Shown: positions 45,612 to 57,211, counted from the first letter of the stretch. The stretch: 64,000 bases of DNA from an uncultured Hyphomicrobiaceae bacterium (GCA_947258705.1 CAMYJA010000009.1:57936-121935), one strand, 5' to 3'. Notes: generated from the letters alone by a model not told the origin. A program made the numbers and translations.

Positions 45612-46214
45612 CTAAAATAGATTCTGAGCACCGACCATTAGAAATACAACCGGGATCGCGAGGATCAGGTTTTTCCGCACGAAGTTGCGGACCTTGATGC
45701 GTGCAGCCGTCCTGGCCTCCATGTCGCCCGGCGACAGCCCAAGCATGATTTTCATGTTCGGCCATATCACCATGTGAACGAAGGCCCACATGATGATGGC
45801 CAGCCACATGCCCGCGCCCAGCATGACGTGTTTTGCGACCTCAAAACCCGACCAGGCGCCAATCGTCATGGTGTCCATGAAATAGCCGCTCATGGCGGCC
45901 AGCCCCAGGCCGGCGGCCACTGTGAGGGTCGACGAATGACGGACCCACCAGATGGTCGGCAAGGCGATGGAGCCGGCGATGACTTTCTTGCCCGCGTCGT
46001 CCTGGGCGTAATTTGCGGGCAGCATGATGAAGTTCACGAACCATGCCAGACCGACGAAAACGATGGCTGCGACGACATGGACCCAGCGAAGGACAAAGCG
46101 CAGGAATTCCGCATCTAGCGCACCGCCGAAGAAAATATGAATGGCGGCCAGAAGTACCGCCAAAACTGTTCCTGCCGTCAGTGATTTTGCCGGTGATGAT
46201 AATAAGGCTTCCAT
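45612..46214 (-). CDS. PuuD-type membrane protein (urate hydroxylase membrane domain)
   Basis: 200 residues with about six helices. WVHVVAAIVFVGLAWFVNF with a His pair, SSTLTVAAGLGLAAMSGYF and MWAFVHMVIWPNMKIMLG match the membrane domain of PuuD urate hydroxylase, including likely heme-ligand histidines. Classical PuuD carries a C-terminal cytochrome c domain (CxxCH); here there is none, so the electron acceptor differs or the role is not urate oxidation. No other purine-degradation gene is nearby. Confidence 0.75.
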   Translation of the reverse strand: MEALLSSPAKSLTAGTVLAVLLAAIHIFFGGALDAEFLRFVLRWVHVVAAIVFVGLAWFVNFIMLPANYAQDDAGKKVIAGSIALPTIWWVRHSSTLTVAAGLGLAAMSGYFMDTMTIGAWSGFEVAKHVMLGAGMWLAIIMWAFVHMVIWPNMKIMLGLSPGDMEARTAARIKVRNFVRKNLILAIPVVFLMVGAQNLF

Positions 46215-46397
46215 AAATCATTTTCCTCTTTAACCAGGTGCGTTCCGGTGCTGGTTTAGACCATAAATTCCATGCTGTCGCGATCCTGTTCCACCGGTGA
46301 ACAGCCTTTTGCCGGGGGCTGGCTCCGATTGGGCATCTCTGCTAACGTCCGGCGCGAGATACTGGGCCCCTGTTCCGTGGGCGGAAAAGGTGAATTC

Positions 46398-46868
46398 ATG
46401 AACTTCATACGCGCATTTACGAGTTTTTCCGGCCGCATCGGTCGTCGCGGCTTCTGGGCCGGGATCATAACCATTTTTGTCCTCGGCTCTCTCGCCAAAG
46501 TATCGACGACGCCGGACATACTTTCAAGCGATCCGTTCAGCGCGCTCAGCAGAAACTGGAGAAATATGGGCGCAATGGACGTTCTGATATATCTGGCAAT
46601 GCTCTACCCTGCAATGGCGCTCGTCACGCAGCGTCTGCACGACCGCAACAAGTCCGGATTATATGCCGCCCTCTTCTGGGGACCGGCCCTTGTTCAGGCC
46701 GCGAACGTATTTTTACCCGGAATTTCCGCCTATCTGAGCGACATCATGTGGGGATGGAACCTGCTTGCGGCATGGATCGGCGCGGTTGGCATCTGGTTCT
46801 TTGTGGAGCTCGGATTTTACGGCCCGCGCGAACCGAATAAATACGGTCCCGATCCGAGAAACGACTAG
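46398..46868 (+). CDS. DUF805-family membrane protein
   Basis: 156 residues from the ATG at 46398 (MNFIRAFTSFSGRIGRRGFW). The DUF805 pattern is clear: FSGRIGRRGFWAGI at the start, then MALVTQRLHDRNKSGLYAAL before the last helices, and GPREPNKYGPDP at the C-terminus. About four helices. The family is widespread and functionally uncharacterised. It runs against the surrounding minus-strand genes and does not belong to their operon. Confidence 0.9.
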   Translation: MNFIRAFTSFSGRIGRRGFWAGIITIFVLGSLAKVSTTPDILSSDPFSALSRNWRNMGAMDVLIYLAMLYPAMALVTQRLHDRNKSGLYAALFWGPALVQAANVFLPGISAYLSDIMWGWNLLAAWIGAVGIWFFVELGFYGPREPNKYGPDPRND

Positions 46869-46884
46869 CGCGCCGGCGCCCCGG

Positions 46885-47262
46885 TCAATCGACGGCGATG
46901 AGCGCGGCCATGACGGCGCGTTTTTCTTCCAGCATCAGATTATATGTGCGGCAGGCTGCGCCGGTGTCCATGACCTCTAGACCGAGATCGGCACTGGCGA
47001 AGAGCGCCTCGATGACGGCGTCGGGGAAACACTGGTTTCTGCCGGTGCCGAGCAGGAGGAAATCGGCGCTCGCGGTCTCTCTGATCGGCAAATCGAAAGA
47101 ACCGGGTGACAGATCCGGGGGCTCCGTGACATCCCAGGCATATATGCCGCTTGGCAGGACAAGCAGCGATCCGCGGTGGCTCAGTCCGGCAAAACGAAAT
47201 CCGCCATTGCCATAGGCGTCGATGGGCACCTGCCCGGGATAATATGCGGCAGTGTCAGACAT
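46885..47262 (-). CDS. Mth938-like domain-containing protein
   Basis: 125 residues of the DUF498/Mth938 family: FRFAGLSHRGSLLVLPSGIYAW, FLLLGTGRNQCFPDAVIEAL and MDTGAACRTYNLMLEEKRAVMAALI. In alphaproteobacteria this gene commonly follows secF, as here (28 bases after it). Related eukaryotic NDUFAF3 assists complex I assembly, which invites an assembly-factor role, by homology only. Confidence 0.9.
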   Translation of the reverse strand: MSDTAAYYPGQVPIDAYGNGGFRFAGLSHRGSLLVLPSGIYAWDVTEPPDLSPGSFDLPIRETASADFLLLGTGRNQCFPDAVIEALFASADLGLEVMDTGAACRTYNLMLEEKRAVMAALIAVD

Positions 47263-47289
47263 GGAATATGCCCTGTGTGAGCTTTGGCG

Positions 47290-48240
47290 TCAGGATGCGC
47301 TGGCGGTCGGGTCCTTGATTTTTGCACCGCCGACGCCGCTCCAGTCGCGTTTTACGCCGAGGAACAGGAGGGTGGGCGCGGCGATAAAAACCGATGAATA
47401 GGTGCCAACGACGACGCCCCATATCATGGCGAAGGTAAAACCCCGGATTACTTCCGTGCCAAAGACAAAAAGCGATGTCAGCGCGATCAATGTCGTTACC
47501 GAGGTGAGGATTGTGCGCGACAATGTTTCGTTGATCGAGATGTCGAGCAGTTCTTCCAGCGGCATCTTTTTGAATTTGCGCAAATTTTCACGGATGCGGT
47601 CATAGACGACAACGGTATCGTTCAGCGAATAGCCGACGATCGTAAGCAGGGCCGCGATAATCGACAGGTTGAACTCGAGCTTGAGCAGTGAAAATATGCC
47701 GATTGTGAGAATGATGTCATGGATCAGGGCCGCGACGGCGCCCAGTGAAAACTGCCATTCGAAGCGGAACCAGATGTAGAGCAAGACGCAGAATATGGCG
47801 AGTACGACCGCCAGCGTGCCGGATTCAATCAGCTCCTTCGACACGGTCGGGCCGACGACCTCGGTTCGCCGATAGGTTACGCCGTCGCCAAGGGCTGCAC
47901 GTATTTTACCGACAACGGCCTGCTGGGCCTGCTCGCCGCCCGGTTGCTCTTCAACCCTGATGAGAACGTCCCTGGGGGTTCCAAATTGCTGTATCTGGAC
48001 ATCGCCAAGGCCGAGGCCACCAAGCTTGTTGCGAAGATCGCCGATATTTGCCAGGCCCTCGGTCTGAATTTCGATCAGTGAGCCGCCGCGAAAGTCGATG
48101 CCGTAATTGAGGCCCCGGACCATAAAGATCGCCAGAGACGCAATGATCGCCACACCGGAAAGCAAGAAACTCATCTTGCGAAAGCCGATGAACGGATATT
48201 TGGTGCCGTGGGGCAGAAAATCGTATCCTTTGAAAGTCAT
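47290..48240 (-). CDS. secF: Protein translocase subunit SecF
   Basis: 316 residues. Six helices with a periplasmic P1 domain; GIDFRGGSLIEIQ is the hallmark near residue 50, and TIVGYSLNDTVVVYDRIREN is the conserved RND core. With SecD and YajC it pulls translocating chains using proton motive force on the periplasmic side. It starts 10 bases after secD, with TTAGGAGA before the ATG. Confidence 0.97.
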   Translation of the reverse strand: MTFKGYDFLPHGTKYPFIGFRKMSFLLSGVAIIASLAIFMVRGLNYGIDFRGGSLIEIQTEGLANIGDLRNKLGGLGLGDVQIQQFGTPRDVLIRVEEQPGGEQAQQAVVGKIRAALGDGVTYRRTEVVGPTVSKELIESGTLAVVLAIFCVLLYIWFRFEWQFSLGAVAALIHDIILTIGIFSLLKLEFNLSIIAALLTIVGYSLNDTVVVYDRIRENLRKFKKMPLEELLDISINETLSRTILTSVTTLIALTSLFVFGTEVIRGFTFAMIWGVVVGTYSSVFIAAPTLLFLGVKRDWSGVGGAKIKDPTASAS

Positions 48241-48250
48241 GTCTGATCTC

Positions 48251-49864
48251 CTAAATCGGCACTTCGATATCGGTGCGGCGTTTGCCCTTGAGCCACCAGG
48301 CGATCATGACGCGGGTCACGGTGAAAGCCGTGAAGACCGAGGTCAGTATGCCGATGGAAAGGGTGACGGCGAAACCGCGCACAGGACCCGATCCAAGCCA
48401 GAACAGGATGAAGGCCGCGATGAATGTGGTGATATTGGCATCGAGGATCGTGCCCAGCGCCCTCGTATAACCCGAGTCGATGGCGTTGATGCTCGATTTG
48501 CCGATGCGCAACTCCTCGCGTATGCGCTCGAAAATGAGCACATTAGCGTCGACGGCCATGCCGATGGTGAGCACGATGCCGGCGATACCCGGCAATGTCA
48601 GCGTCGCCTGGAGCAACGACAATGTACCGATGATCAGGCATAGATTGAGCACGAGCGCAGCGGTGGCAAAGATGCCGAATTGTCCATAAGCTATGAGAAT
48701 GAAGACAATGACGGCGATGAGCCCGATAAGGGCGGCATAGGCGCCCGCCCGAACAGAATCCGCGCCGAGGCTGGCGCCGACCGTTCGTTCCTCGACGATC
48801 GTCAGCGTCGCCGGCAAGGCACCGGAACGAAGAAGTATCGACAGATTGTTGGCGCTCTCGACGGTGAAGCTACCGCTTATCTGTCCTGAACCGCCGAGAA
48901 TGGCGTCGCGGATCACGGGAGCCGAAATAACCTTGTTGTCGAGGACGATGGCGAAGGGGCGGCCGATATTGGCCTGCGTGACCTTGCCGAAGCGCCGCGC
49001 GCCCGAGGTATTGAAACGGAACGTTACGACCGGCTCATTGGTCCGCTGGTCGAAAGAGGGCTGGGAGTCGACCAGATCCTCGCCGCTGACGATGGCGCGT
49101 TTCTTGAGGAGGTATTCCTGGCTGAAACCGTCACTTGAGGCGTAGATATCGTAACCGGGCGGTCGAACGGATTGCTTCGCATCGGTTGGCGTGACGGTGG
49201 GATGCACCAGATGAAACGACAGCTTAGCGGTGCGGCCGATGATGTCTTTCAATTTCTGAGGATCATCAAAGCCCGGCACCTGGACCAGAATCCGGTCCCT
49301 GCCCTGGCGTTGAATATTGGGCTCCGTCGTGCCCAGTTCATCGACCCGCCGCCTGATGGTCTCGATCGCAGCGCCCATGGCGGAATTGATACGCTCGGTG
49401 ATGGCTGGTTCCGTGGGGCTGATCGTGATTGCATCGCTTTCGTCTTTGGAAACGCTCAGATCGGCACTGCCGGCTCCGGTGAAGACGGAACCCGGCAATT
49501 GCTGGATCATTTTTCGCAATTCCTTATAGGCGCGCTCGGTGTCTTCGGCCTTGCGTATGCGAACCAGGACACTCGATTGCGTCGAGCGCAGGCCGGTATA
49601 GCCGATGCGCTCCTTGCGCAGCCTCTGGCGGACATCGTCGCGGATTGCCTCGAGCGTTTCCTTCAAGATCTCGTCGATGCTCATTTTGAGGAGGAGATGC
49701 GATCCGCCCTGAAGGTCAAGCCCGAGATGAACACGCTTGTGCGGCACCCAGGTCGGCAGGTTTTCGAGGCTTTTCGTCGACATCAGATTGGGAGATGCGA
49801 ATATCACGCCTGCCAGGCATGTCAGCGAGATCAGTATTATCTTCCATTGAGGGAAGTGGAGCAT
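48251..49864 (-). CDS. secD: Protein translocase subunit SecD
   Basis: 537 residues. One N-terminal helix, then a large periplasmic P1/head region with VHLGLDLQGGSHLLL and VELGTTEPNIQRQGRDRI-like core (VDELGTTEPNIQRQGRDRIL split across the domain), then five helices with GMAVDANVLIFERIREE, the conserved proton-coupling segment. It works with SecF. The spacing to yajC upstream is about 170 bases, with a hairpin between. Confidence 0.97.
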   Translation of the reverse strand: MLHFPQWKIILISLTCLAGVIFASPNLMSTKSLENLPTWVPHKRVHLGLDLQGGSHLLLKMSIDEILKETLEAIRDDVRQRLRKERIGYTGLRSTQSSVLVRIRKAEDTERAYKELRKMIQQLPGSVFTGAGSADLSVSKDESDAITISPTEPAITERINSAMGAAIETIRRRVDELGTTEPNIQRQGRDRILVQVPGFDDPQKLKDIIGRTAKLSFHLVHPTVTPTDAKQSVRPPGYDIYASSDGFSQEYLLKKRAIVSGEDLVDSQPSFDQRTNEPVVTFRFNTSGARRFGKVTQANIGRPFAIVLDNKVISAPVIRDAILGGSGQISGSFTVESANNLSILLRSGALPATLTIVEERTVGASLGADSVRAGAYAALIGLIAVIVFILIAYGQFGIFATAALVLNLCLIIGTLSLLQATLTLPGIAGIVLTIGMAVDANVLIFERIREELRIGKSSINAIDSGYTRALGTILDANITTFIAAFILFWLGSGPVRGFAVTLSIGILTSVFTAFTVTRVMIAWWLKGKRRTDIEVPI

Positions 49865-49991
49865 GATTGAACCTAAATTCTATTGTGTTGACCGTTCGCC
49901 GGTCGATGGATTCAGTTTTTCAGACATCTGCATCGGTTGGAAATCAAAACCGTACCGGAAGCGAGCCCCTGGGCGTGTCCGCACTCATGTG

Positions 49992-50021
49992 GCCACAACA
50001 ATGTGTCCACACCGTTGTGGC
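49992..50021 (-). promoter_or_regulatory. Hairpin in the yajC-secD intercistronic region
   Basis: GCCACAAC (49992-49999) pairs perfectly with GTTGTGGC (50014-50021), and a short inner stem (GTG/CAC) can extend it. It lies 17 bases past the yajC stop on the minus strand. There is no U-tract, so attenuation or mRNA protection is more likely than full termination. Confidence 0.5.
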
Positions 50022-50037
50022 GGCACGCGGGTGGGGT

Positions 50038-50397
50038 CTACTTTTTTTCCGCGGTTTTGGCGGGTTTAGGATCGCTGTTAACAGGCTGTCCCTTGGCCCG
50101 CACATCGGCCAATGTGCCACGCAATATCTTGACCCGGACATCCTTGGCGATCTCCACCTGCAATTCATGATCATCGACGACCTTGGTGACCTTACCCACC
50201 AGTCCGCCGCCCGTTATGACCGTGTCGCCGCGCCGGACATTGGCTATCATTTCCTCCATCTGCTTCCGCCTCTGGTTTTGCGGGCGAATGATCAGGAAAT
50301 ACATGATGGCGAAGATCAGAATGAACGGCACAAGCATGCCGAAAATGTCACCGCCCGGTGACGGCGAAGCTTGAGCATATGCAGGCGTAATAAACAT
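50038..50397 (-). CDS. yajC: Preprotein translocase auxiliary subunit YajC
   Basis: 119 residues. One membrane helix (LVPFILIFAIMYFLII), then the conserved RPQNQRRKQMEEMIANVRRGD and VVTGGGLVGKVTKV-type beta domain (here TVITGGGLVGKVTKVVDDHE). A short signal-like N-terminus (MFITPAYAQA) precedes the helix. It binds SecDF. The lysine-rich tail is normal. Confidence 0.96.
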   Translation of the reverse strand: MFITPAYAQASPSPGGDIFGMLVPFILIFAIMYFLIIRPQNQRRKQMEEMIANVRRGDTVITGGGLVGKVTKVVDDHELQVEIAKDVRVKILRGTLADVRAKGQPVNSDPKPAKTAEKK

Positions 50398-50652
50398 TCA
50401 TGGCTCCCGGTGTTTGGGGAAAATCGATTTATATGGCATTGCGTTGCGTTCGCCATGGGCGACCGCATGCGAATTGACGAATTGCCGCCGAATATAGTCG
50501 CAAGCGCGGGCATTGCAACAGGCATATGGGGTGAAGCGGGGGCTTTCACCCATGCAGCTCAAATAATTCCCGCGCAACCCAATGGAGCTATGCAGAAGAA
50601 TTGCCGTGCCATATGATCATTTGACGGAATGCAAGGAACGAAAAGCCCGCAC

Positions 50653-51552
50653 ATGAAAGACCTGACAAAACGTGATGAAGAGCTGAAACGCATTGCCGAT
50701 GCGCTGGAGCGGCTTGGCCGCCGGCTGGCGGGCGAGGCACGGTCTGAGCCCGATTTTAATGCGGCATCGGGTTTTGTCTGGCATGCCGATGGCGAATGGT
50801 TGCAACCGGTTCCGGAGATCGCTCACCTGCCGCTCGCCCTTCTCAAGGGAATTGACGACCAGAAGGAAACGCTGCTGACGAACACAACGCGCTTTGCGCG
50901 CGGATATGCGTCCAATAACGCGCTTTTATGGGGCGCGCGCGGCATGGGGAAAAGTTCCCTCGTCAAATCCGTGCATGGCGCCGTCTCGGCAGAGGTCAAA
51001 AGTACCTTCGATGGAGATTCATCCAGGCTCAAAATCATCGAAATCCACCGGGAGGAAATTGCCAGCCTGCCGCAATGCCTGGCATTGCTCAGGACTTCTG
51101 CGCATCGGTTTATCGTCTTTTGCGACGACCTTTCGTTCGACGGCGACGACACCAGCTACAAATCCCTGAAAGCGGTGCTTGAGGGCGGCATCGAGGGGCG
51201 GCCGGCCAACGTCATTTTTTACGCCACGTCAAACCGCCGTCATTTGATGCCGCGCGAGATGATGGAGAACGAGCGCTCGAACGCCATTCATCCATCCGAA
51301 GCGGTGAACGAAAAAGTCTCGCTCTCGGATCGCTTCGGCCTGTGGCTCGGATTTCACAATTGCCATCAGGACGATTATCTCGACATGGTTCGGGCCTATG
51401 TGGATTATTTTGAGCTCGGCGAATATTCAGACGATATCGCGGCAAGCGCCCTTGAATGGTCGGTCACGCGCGGCGGCAGGTCGGGCCGGGTCGCGTGGCA
51501 GTTCATTCAGGAGCTGGCGGGCGAAATGGGCATGAGTGTTGAGAAAAACTGA
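50653..51552 (+). CDS. DUF815-family AAA-like ATPase
   Basis: 299 residues from the ATG at 50653. Walker A GARGMGKSSLVK (about 94-105), Walker B-like FCDDLSFD, then YATSNRRHLMPREM with an Arg finger-like region and SDRFGLWLGFHNC, all hallmarks of DUF815. The family is cytoplasmic and uncharacterised. It points opposite to yajC and converges on the NlpD-like gene, with a 16-bp tandem repeat between the two stops. Confidence 0.9.
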   Translation: MKDLTKRDEELKRIADALERLGRRLAGEARSEPDFNAASGFVWHADGEWLQPVPEIAHLPLALLKGIDDQKETLLTNTTRFARGYASNNALLWGARGMGKSSLVKSVHGAVSAEVKSTFDGDSSRLKIIEIHREEIASLPQCLALLRTSAHRFIVFCDDLSFDGDDTSYKSLKAVLEGGIEGRPANVIFYATSNRRHLMPREMMENERSNAIHPSEAVNEKVSLSDRFGLWLGFHNCHQDDYLDMVRAYVDYFELGEYSDDIAASALEWSVTRGGRSGRVAWQFIQELAGEMGMSVEKN

Positions 51553-51559
51553 CAATTTC

Positions 51560-51639
51560 CCGAGAGGTCAAAATCCCGAGCGGTCAAAATCCCAAGCGGT
51601 CAAAATTCCGAGCGGTCAAAGTCCCGAACGGTCACACTA
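51560..51639. repeat. 16-bp tandem repeat, five copies
   Basis: Units start at 51560, 51576, 51592, 51608 and 51624, consensus CCGAGCGGTCAAAATC. Copies 1 to 4 differ from the consensus at one to three positions; copy 5 is more diverged and its end contains the stop codon of the minus-strand peptidase-like gene. The array fills the whole spacer between two convergent genes. Confidence 0.9.
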
Positions 51640-53133
51640 ACGCGATGCGAGATGCGTCAGCGGATTGACCGGCTTTGAGTTCTTGCGCAATTCGAAATGA
51701 ACCTGGGGACGGTCGACATTTCCGGTTTTGCCGGATTTTGCAATGACCTGGCCGCGGCTGATCTTATCGCCGCGTTTGACCAGCATGCTGTCGACATGGG
51801 CGTAGGCCGACACCCAGTCATTGGAATGGCGCACAAGAATGAGATTGCCGTAACCCTTGAGTTCGTTTCCAGCATAGGCGACGACGCCTTTTTCAGCGGC
51901 GCGCACGGACGTGCCCGCGGGCACGGCGAGATTGACGCCATCATTGTGGGCGCCGTTGTTTTTGGAGCCGAAACGCGAAATGATGCGGCCCTCAACGGGC
52001 CAGCGGAACTTGCCGATCGATTGCGCCGGTTTATCGGGACGCGCGCTTATTTTCGGGGCCGCGGCAGGGGTGTCGCGCCGGGCGAGCCGCGTTTTGTCAT
52101 TGGATGTGGCGCGCGCTTGTCTGGCGTCGGCCGGGATCGACAATGTCTGACCGGGTTTGATCGTGGTCGATTGGGACATGCCGTTGAAACGGGCGAGATC
52201 GGCCGATGTCATGCCGTGTCGACTGGCAATGCCGTAAAGGGAGTCGCCGCGCGCAACCCGGTAGGTCCTGCCCGTGGCCTTGTTTCGGATAACCGGCTGG
52301 GTTTGCACCTTCCTGACCGTGGTGCGGGGTGCGGACGCCGGCGCGGCATAGCCCGACCGGATCTGGGTGGCCGTGGGTGGAATGGTCAATTTCTGCCCCA
52401 GCTTCAACTGGTCGCCGGAAAGGCCGTTCAGGGTTTTCAGGTCAGCGACCTTGACGCCATGCGCTCTGGCGATGCCGTAAAGCGTCTGCCCCTGCTGGAC
52501 CTCGATGACCCGGCCACGCGCGCTTTCCACAGCGCTTCGCTTGCGCGCCTGCGGCTGTGCAACCACCGCGCTTTTCTCGGGCTGATTATAGGTGTTTTGC
52601 GGGATCGTATTGCGCGGCGGCAGGGGACCGCGCGCAGGATTGGGATCGGGCAGGCGGGCAACCCGCGTGCTGCTCTGGCCGCCATAATTGCGATTTGCAC
52701 CGTAACCCTGATTGGAACCATAGGGTTGCGGAGGGTTGTAATTCCGATTTGAGCCATAGGTGCGGTTGCCATAGTAACCCTGATTGGATCCATAGCGACC
52801 CTGACCGCCATTTTGACGCGCTCCATAGTCCCTGCCGGAATTCCGGCCATAGCCCTGGCCATAACTATTGCCCTGGCTGCCATAGGACGGCGCCTGGCGA
52901 TTGGAATAATCGGGTGCGGGTGCGGGTGCGGGGGTACGGCGCTGGTTGCCGTAAAGAGGTTCGGGGGGAACCGGCAGTGACGCCGTCGTATTGTTGTCGG
53001 ACAGGCCGAAAGACGCCGGCTGGTTAAAACGCCCAAGATCGGTGCTGCACGCAGTCATCAACGAAGATGCCGTTAAAAGTGCGGTAAGGGATAGAATACG
53101 GCCGGCGGTCCGGCTCAAGGATACGCAATACAT
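51637..53133 (-). CDS. NlpD-like lipoprotein with two LysM domains and a degenerate M23 (LytM) domain
   Basis: 498 residues from the ATG at 53133. A lipobox-like ending (SSLMTACS) indicates a lipoprotein. A long Gly/Asn/Tyr-rich low-complexity region with repeated YGSNQGY-type units follows, then LysM 1 (QGQTLYGIARAHGVK) and LysM 2 (RGDSLYGIASRHGMT), then a LytM domain (WPVEGRIISRFG to HFELRKNSKPVNPL). The usual first zinc site HxGxD is replaced by NDGVNLAVP, while AHVD and VHFELR remain, so it is probably an amidase activator like NlpD/EnvC rather than a peptidase. It acts in the periplasm on septal peptidoglycan. Confidence 0.88.
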   Translation of the reverse strand: MYCVSLSRTAGRILSLTALLTASSLMTACSTDLGRFNQPASFGLSDNNTTASLPVPPEPLYGNQRRTPAPAPAPDYSNRQAPSYGSQGNSYGQGYGRNSGRDYGARQNGGQGRYGSNQGYYGNRTYGSNRNYNPPQPYGSNQGYGANRNYGGQSSTRVARLPDPNPARGPLPPRNTIPQNTYNQPEKSAVVAQPQARKRSAVESARGRVIEVQQGQTLYGIARAHGVKVADLKTLNGLSGDQLKLGQKLTIPPTATQIRSGYAAPASAPRTTVRKVQTQPVIRNKATGRTYRVARGDSLYGIASRHGMTSADLARFNGMSQSTTIKPGQTLSIPADARQARATSNDKTRLARRDTPAAAPKISARPDKPAQSIGKFRWPVEGRIISRFGSKNNGAHNDGVNLAVPAGTSVRAAEKGVVAYAGNELKGYGNLILVRHSNDWVSAYAHVDSMLVKRGDKISRGQVIAKSGKTGNVDRPQVHFELRKNSKPVNPLTHLASR

Positions 53134-53385
53134 GTTTTTACTCTCGTTACACCTCATTACCCATCCTCCATAAAGACCTCGTTGGGTTAATAAGCGGTTA
53201 ACCCGGGGAAATGTGATCTATGAGGTCCCGCAAATTTCCGAGGCGTTGCGCGTAACCCGAATGCCCTATTGATGGTCACGTTCCATGACCGAACACAAAC
53301 TGCCTCGCTTAACAGTTTTTCTAACGCGCGATTGTGTGCAGATGACGGCAAAATGGGGATAAAACAAAGGAAAATTCGGTGGCTG

Positions 53386-55663
<2,278 letters not shown>

Positions 55664-55720
55664 TTACGCGACTTAAACCTCGACGTCCTCGACGTCCTCA
55701 ACGCCCTCGCGGGCGTCCTG

Positions 55721-56605
55721 TTATTCGTCTTTATTGAATTCCTTGTCCAGCTCGTCGAAATCGTCCCTGATCTCGTCGTCATCGTCCGCGGTTTCGCCGT
55801 CGTCCTTTTTGCCGTCATCGCCTTCGTCTTGCTCTTCCTCCTCGTCCTCACGCTGCTTTTCTACATAGCGGACGCTGATGATGGAGATCTCGTAAAGCAG
55901 GAGCGTCGGCAGCGCCAACCCGATCTGGCTGATGGGATCGGGCGGCGTCAAAAACGCAGCGGCGGCAAAAACGGCGACAATGGCGTATTTTCGCTTTTCC
56001 CTCAGTCCCTGAGCGGTCGTGAATCCCGCCCTAGCAAGCAGGGTGAGCAATACCGGTAGCTGGAAGCAGAAACCGAAGGCAATGATCAGCGTCATGATCA
56101 GGCTCAGATATTCGCTCACCCGGGCCATGAGTTGTATCTGAACCTGTCCCTCGCCATTGGTCTGCTGCATGGAGAGAAAGAAGCTCATCGCCAGGGGCAG
56201 AACGATATAATAGACAACGGCCGCACCAATGACGAAAAGTATCGGCGTGGCAATCAGATAGGGCAGGAAGGCGCTTTTTTCATTCTTGTAGAGACCAGGT
56301 GCGACAAACATGTAGACCTGCGTGGCGAGTATGGGGAAAGCCAGAAAAAAGGCGCCGAAGAGTGCGAGTTTGAGCTGGGTGAAGAACCATTCCTGGGGCG
56401 CCGTGAAGATCATCTCGATGGGCGTGTCCGCGCCCACCGCCTGGCGATAGGGTCCGGTGAGAAAATTATAGAGATCCTGCGAATAGTAAAAACAGATGAC
56501 AAATCCGATGGAAATGCCGAGTAGCGACCACATCAGACGCTGACGCAATTCGATCAAATGCTCGATCAGCGGGGCCTTGGAGGCGTCGATGTTATTTTCG
56601 GTCAC
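55721..56605 (-). CDS. tatC: Twin-arginine translocase subunit TatC
   Basis: 294 residues with six helices. PLIEHLIELRQRLMWSLLG at the start and FTAPQEWFFTQLKLALFGAF and AFGFCFQLPVLLTLLA later are TatC signatures, including the conserved cytoplasmic Glu/Arg residues that bind the RR signal. It has an unusually acidic 50-residue C-terminal tail (EEEEQDEGDDGKKDD-type). It follows tatB by 21 bases and precedes serS. Confidence 0.96.
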   Translation of the reverse strand: MTENNIDASKAPLIEHLIELRQRLMWSLLGISIGFVICFYYSQDLYNFLTGPYRQAVGADTPIEMIFTAPQEWFFTQLKLALFGAFFLAFPILATQVYMFVAPGLYKNEKSAFLPYLIATPILFVIGAAVVYYIVLPLAMSFFLSMQQTNGEGQVQIQLMARVSEYLSLIMTLIIAFGFCFQLPVLLTLLARAGFTTAQGLREKRKYAIVAVFAAAAFLTPPDPISQIGLALPTLLLYEISIISVRYVEKQREDEEEEQDEGDDGKKDDGETADDDDEIRDDFDELDKEFNKDE

Positions 56606-56626
56606 GGATATGTGGCTCCCCTGATC

Positions 56627-57211
56627 CTAGCCCCGGCCACTCGCGGCTTTTTTACCGCGCTTGCCGCTTCCGGCCGATTTCGGGGGCATGTCTTTCTTCG
56701 CGGACCGTTCGATTGCCGGATCTTTCGCCGGGGCGTCCTGGTCTCCGCCTTTTTTCAAAGTGCCGTTGGCGCTGTCGCCGCCGGTTTCCGAAACGGATTC
56801 CGGGGATGATTTATCGGCGCTTTTCCGCGATCCGGCCGTGGATTTCGAGCTGGCGGCGGCGGCGGCTTCCAATTCCTCATAGGGCTCTTCATTGAGCTTT
56901 TCGGCATTATGGTTGTCAATGTCGATATCGGTGACGATATCGCGGACGCTTTGAACCTCCTTGTCGATCGATTTGGTGATGTCGCCGAGGGGGTTGAGCC
57001 CCTTGACATTATCGACGGCAGATTTGATGTCGTCGAGTTCGGCATCGCGGATCACATCGTCGATATGGCCGCGAAATTCGTTGGCTGTCTGGCGTAATTT
57101 TCGCGCAATCTGGCCAAGATTCTTGAGCAGACGCGGCAGATCCTTCGGTCCCACTACAATAATAGTGACCACCGCCAGGATCAGAATCTCGCTCCAGCCA
57201 ATGTCAAACAT
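56627..57211 (-). CDS. tatB: Twin-arginine translocase subunit TatB
   Basis: 194 residues. The start MFDIGWSEILILAVVTIIVV then GPKDLPRLLKNLGQ is the TatB membrane helix, Gly-Pro hinge and amphipathic helix. A charged helix continues to about 110, followed by a disordered Ala/Ser/Lys-rich tail. It forms the substrate receptor with TatC at the inner membrane. A 130-base gap separates it from tatA. Confidence 0.95.
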   Translation of the reverse strand: MFDIGWSEILILAVVTIIVVGPKDLPRLLKNLGQIARKLRQTANEFRGHIDDVIRDAELDDIKSAVDNVKGLNPLGDITKSIDKEVQSVRDIVTDIDIDNHNAEKLNEEPYEELEAAAAASSKSTAGSRKSADKSSPESVSETGGDSANGTLKKGGDQDAPAKDPAIERSAKKDMPPKSAGSGKRGKKAASGRG

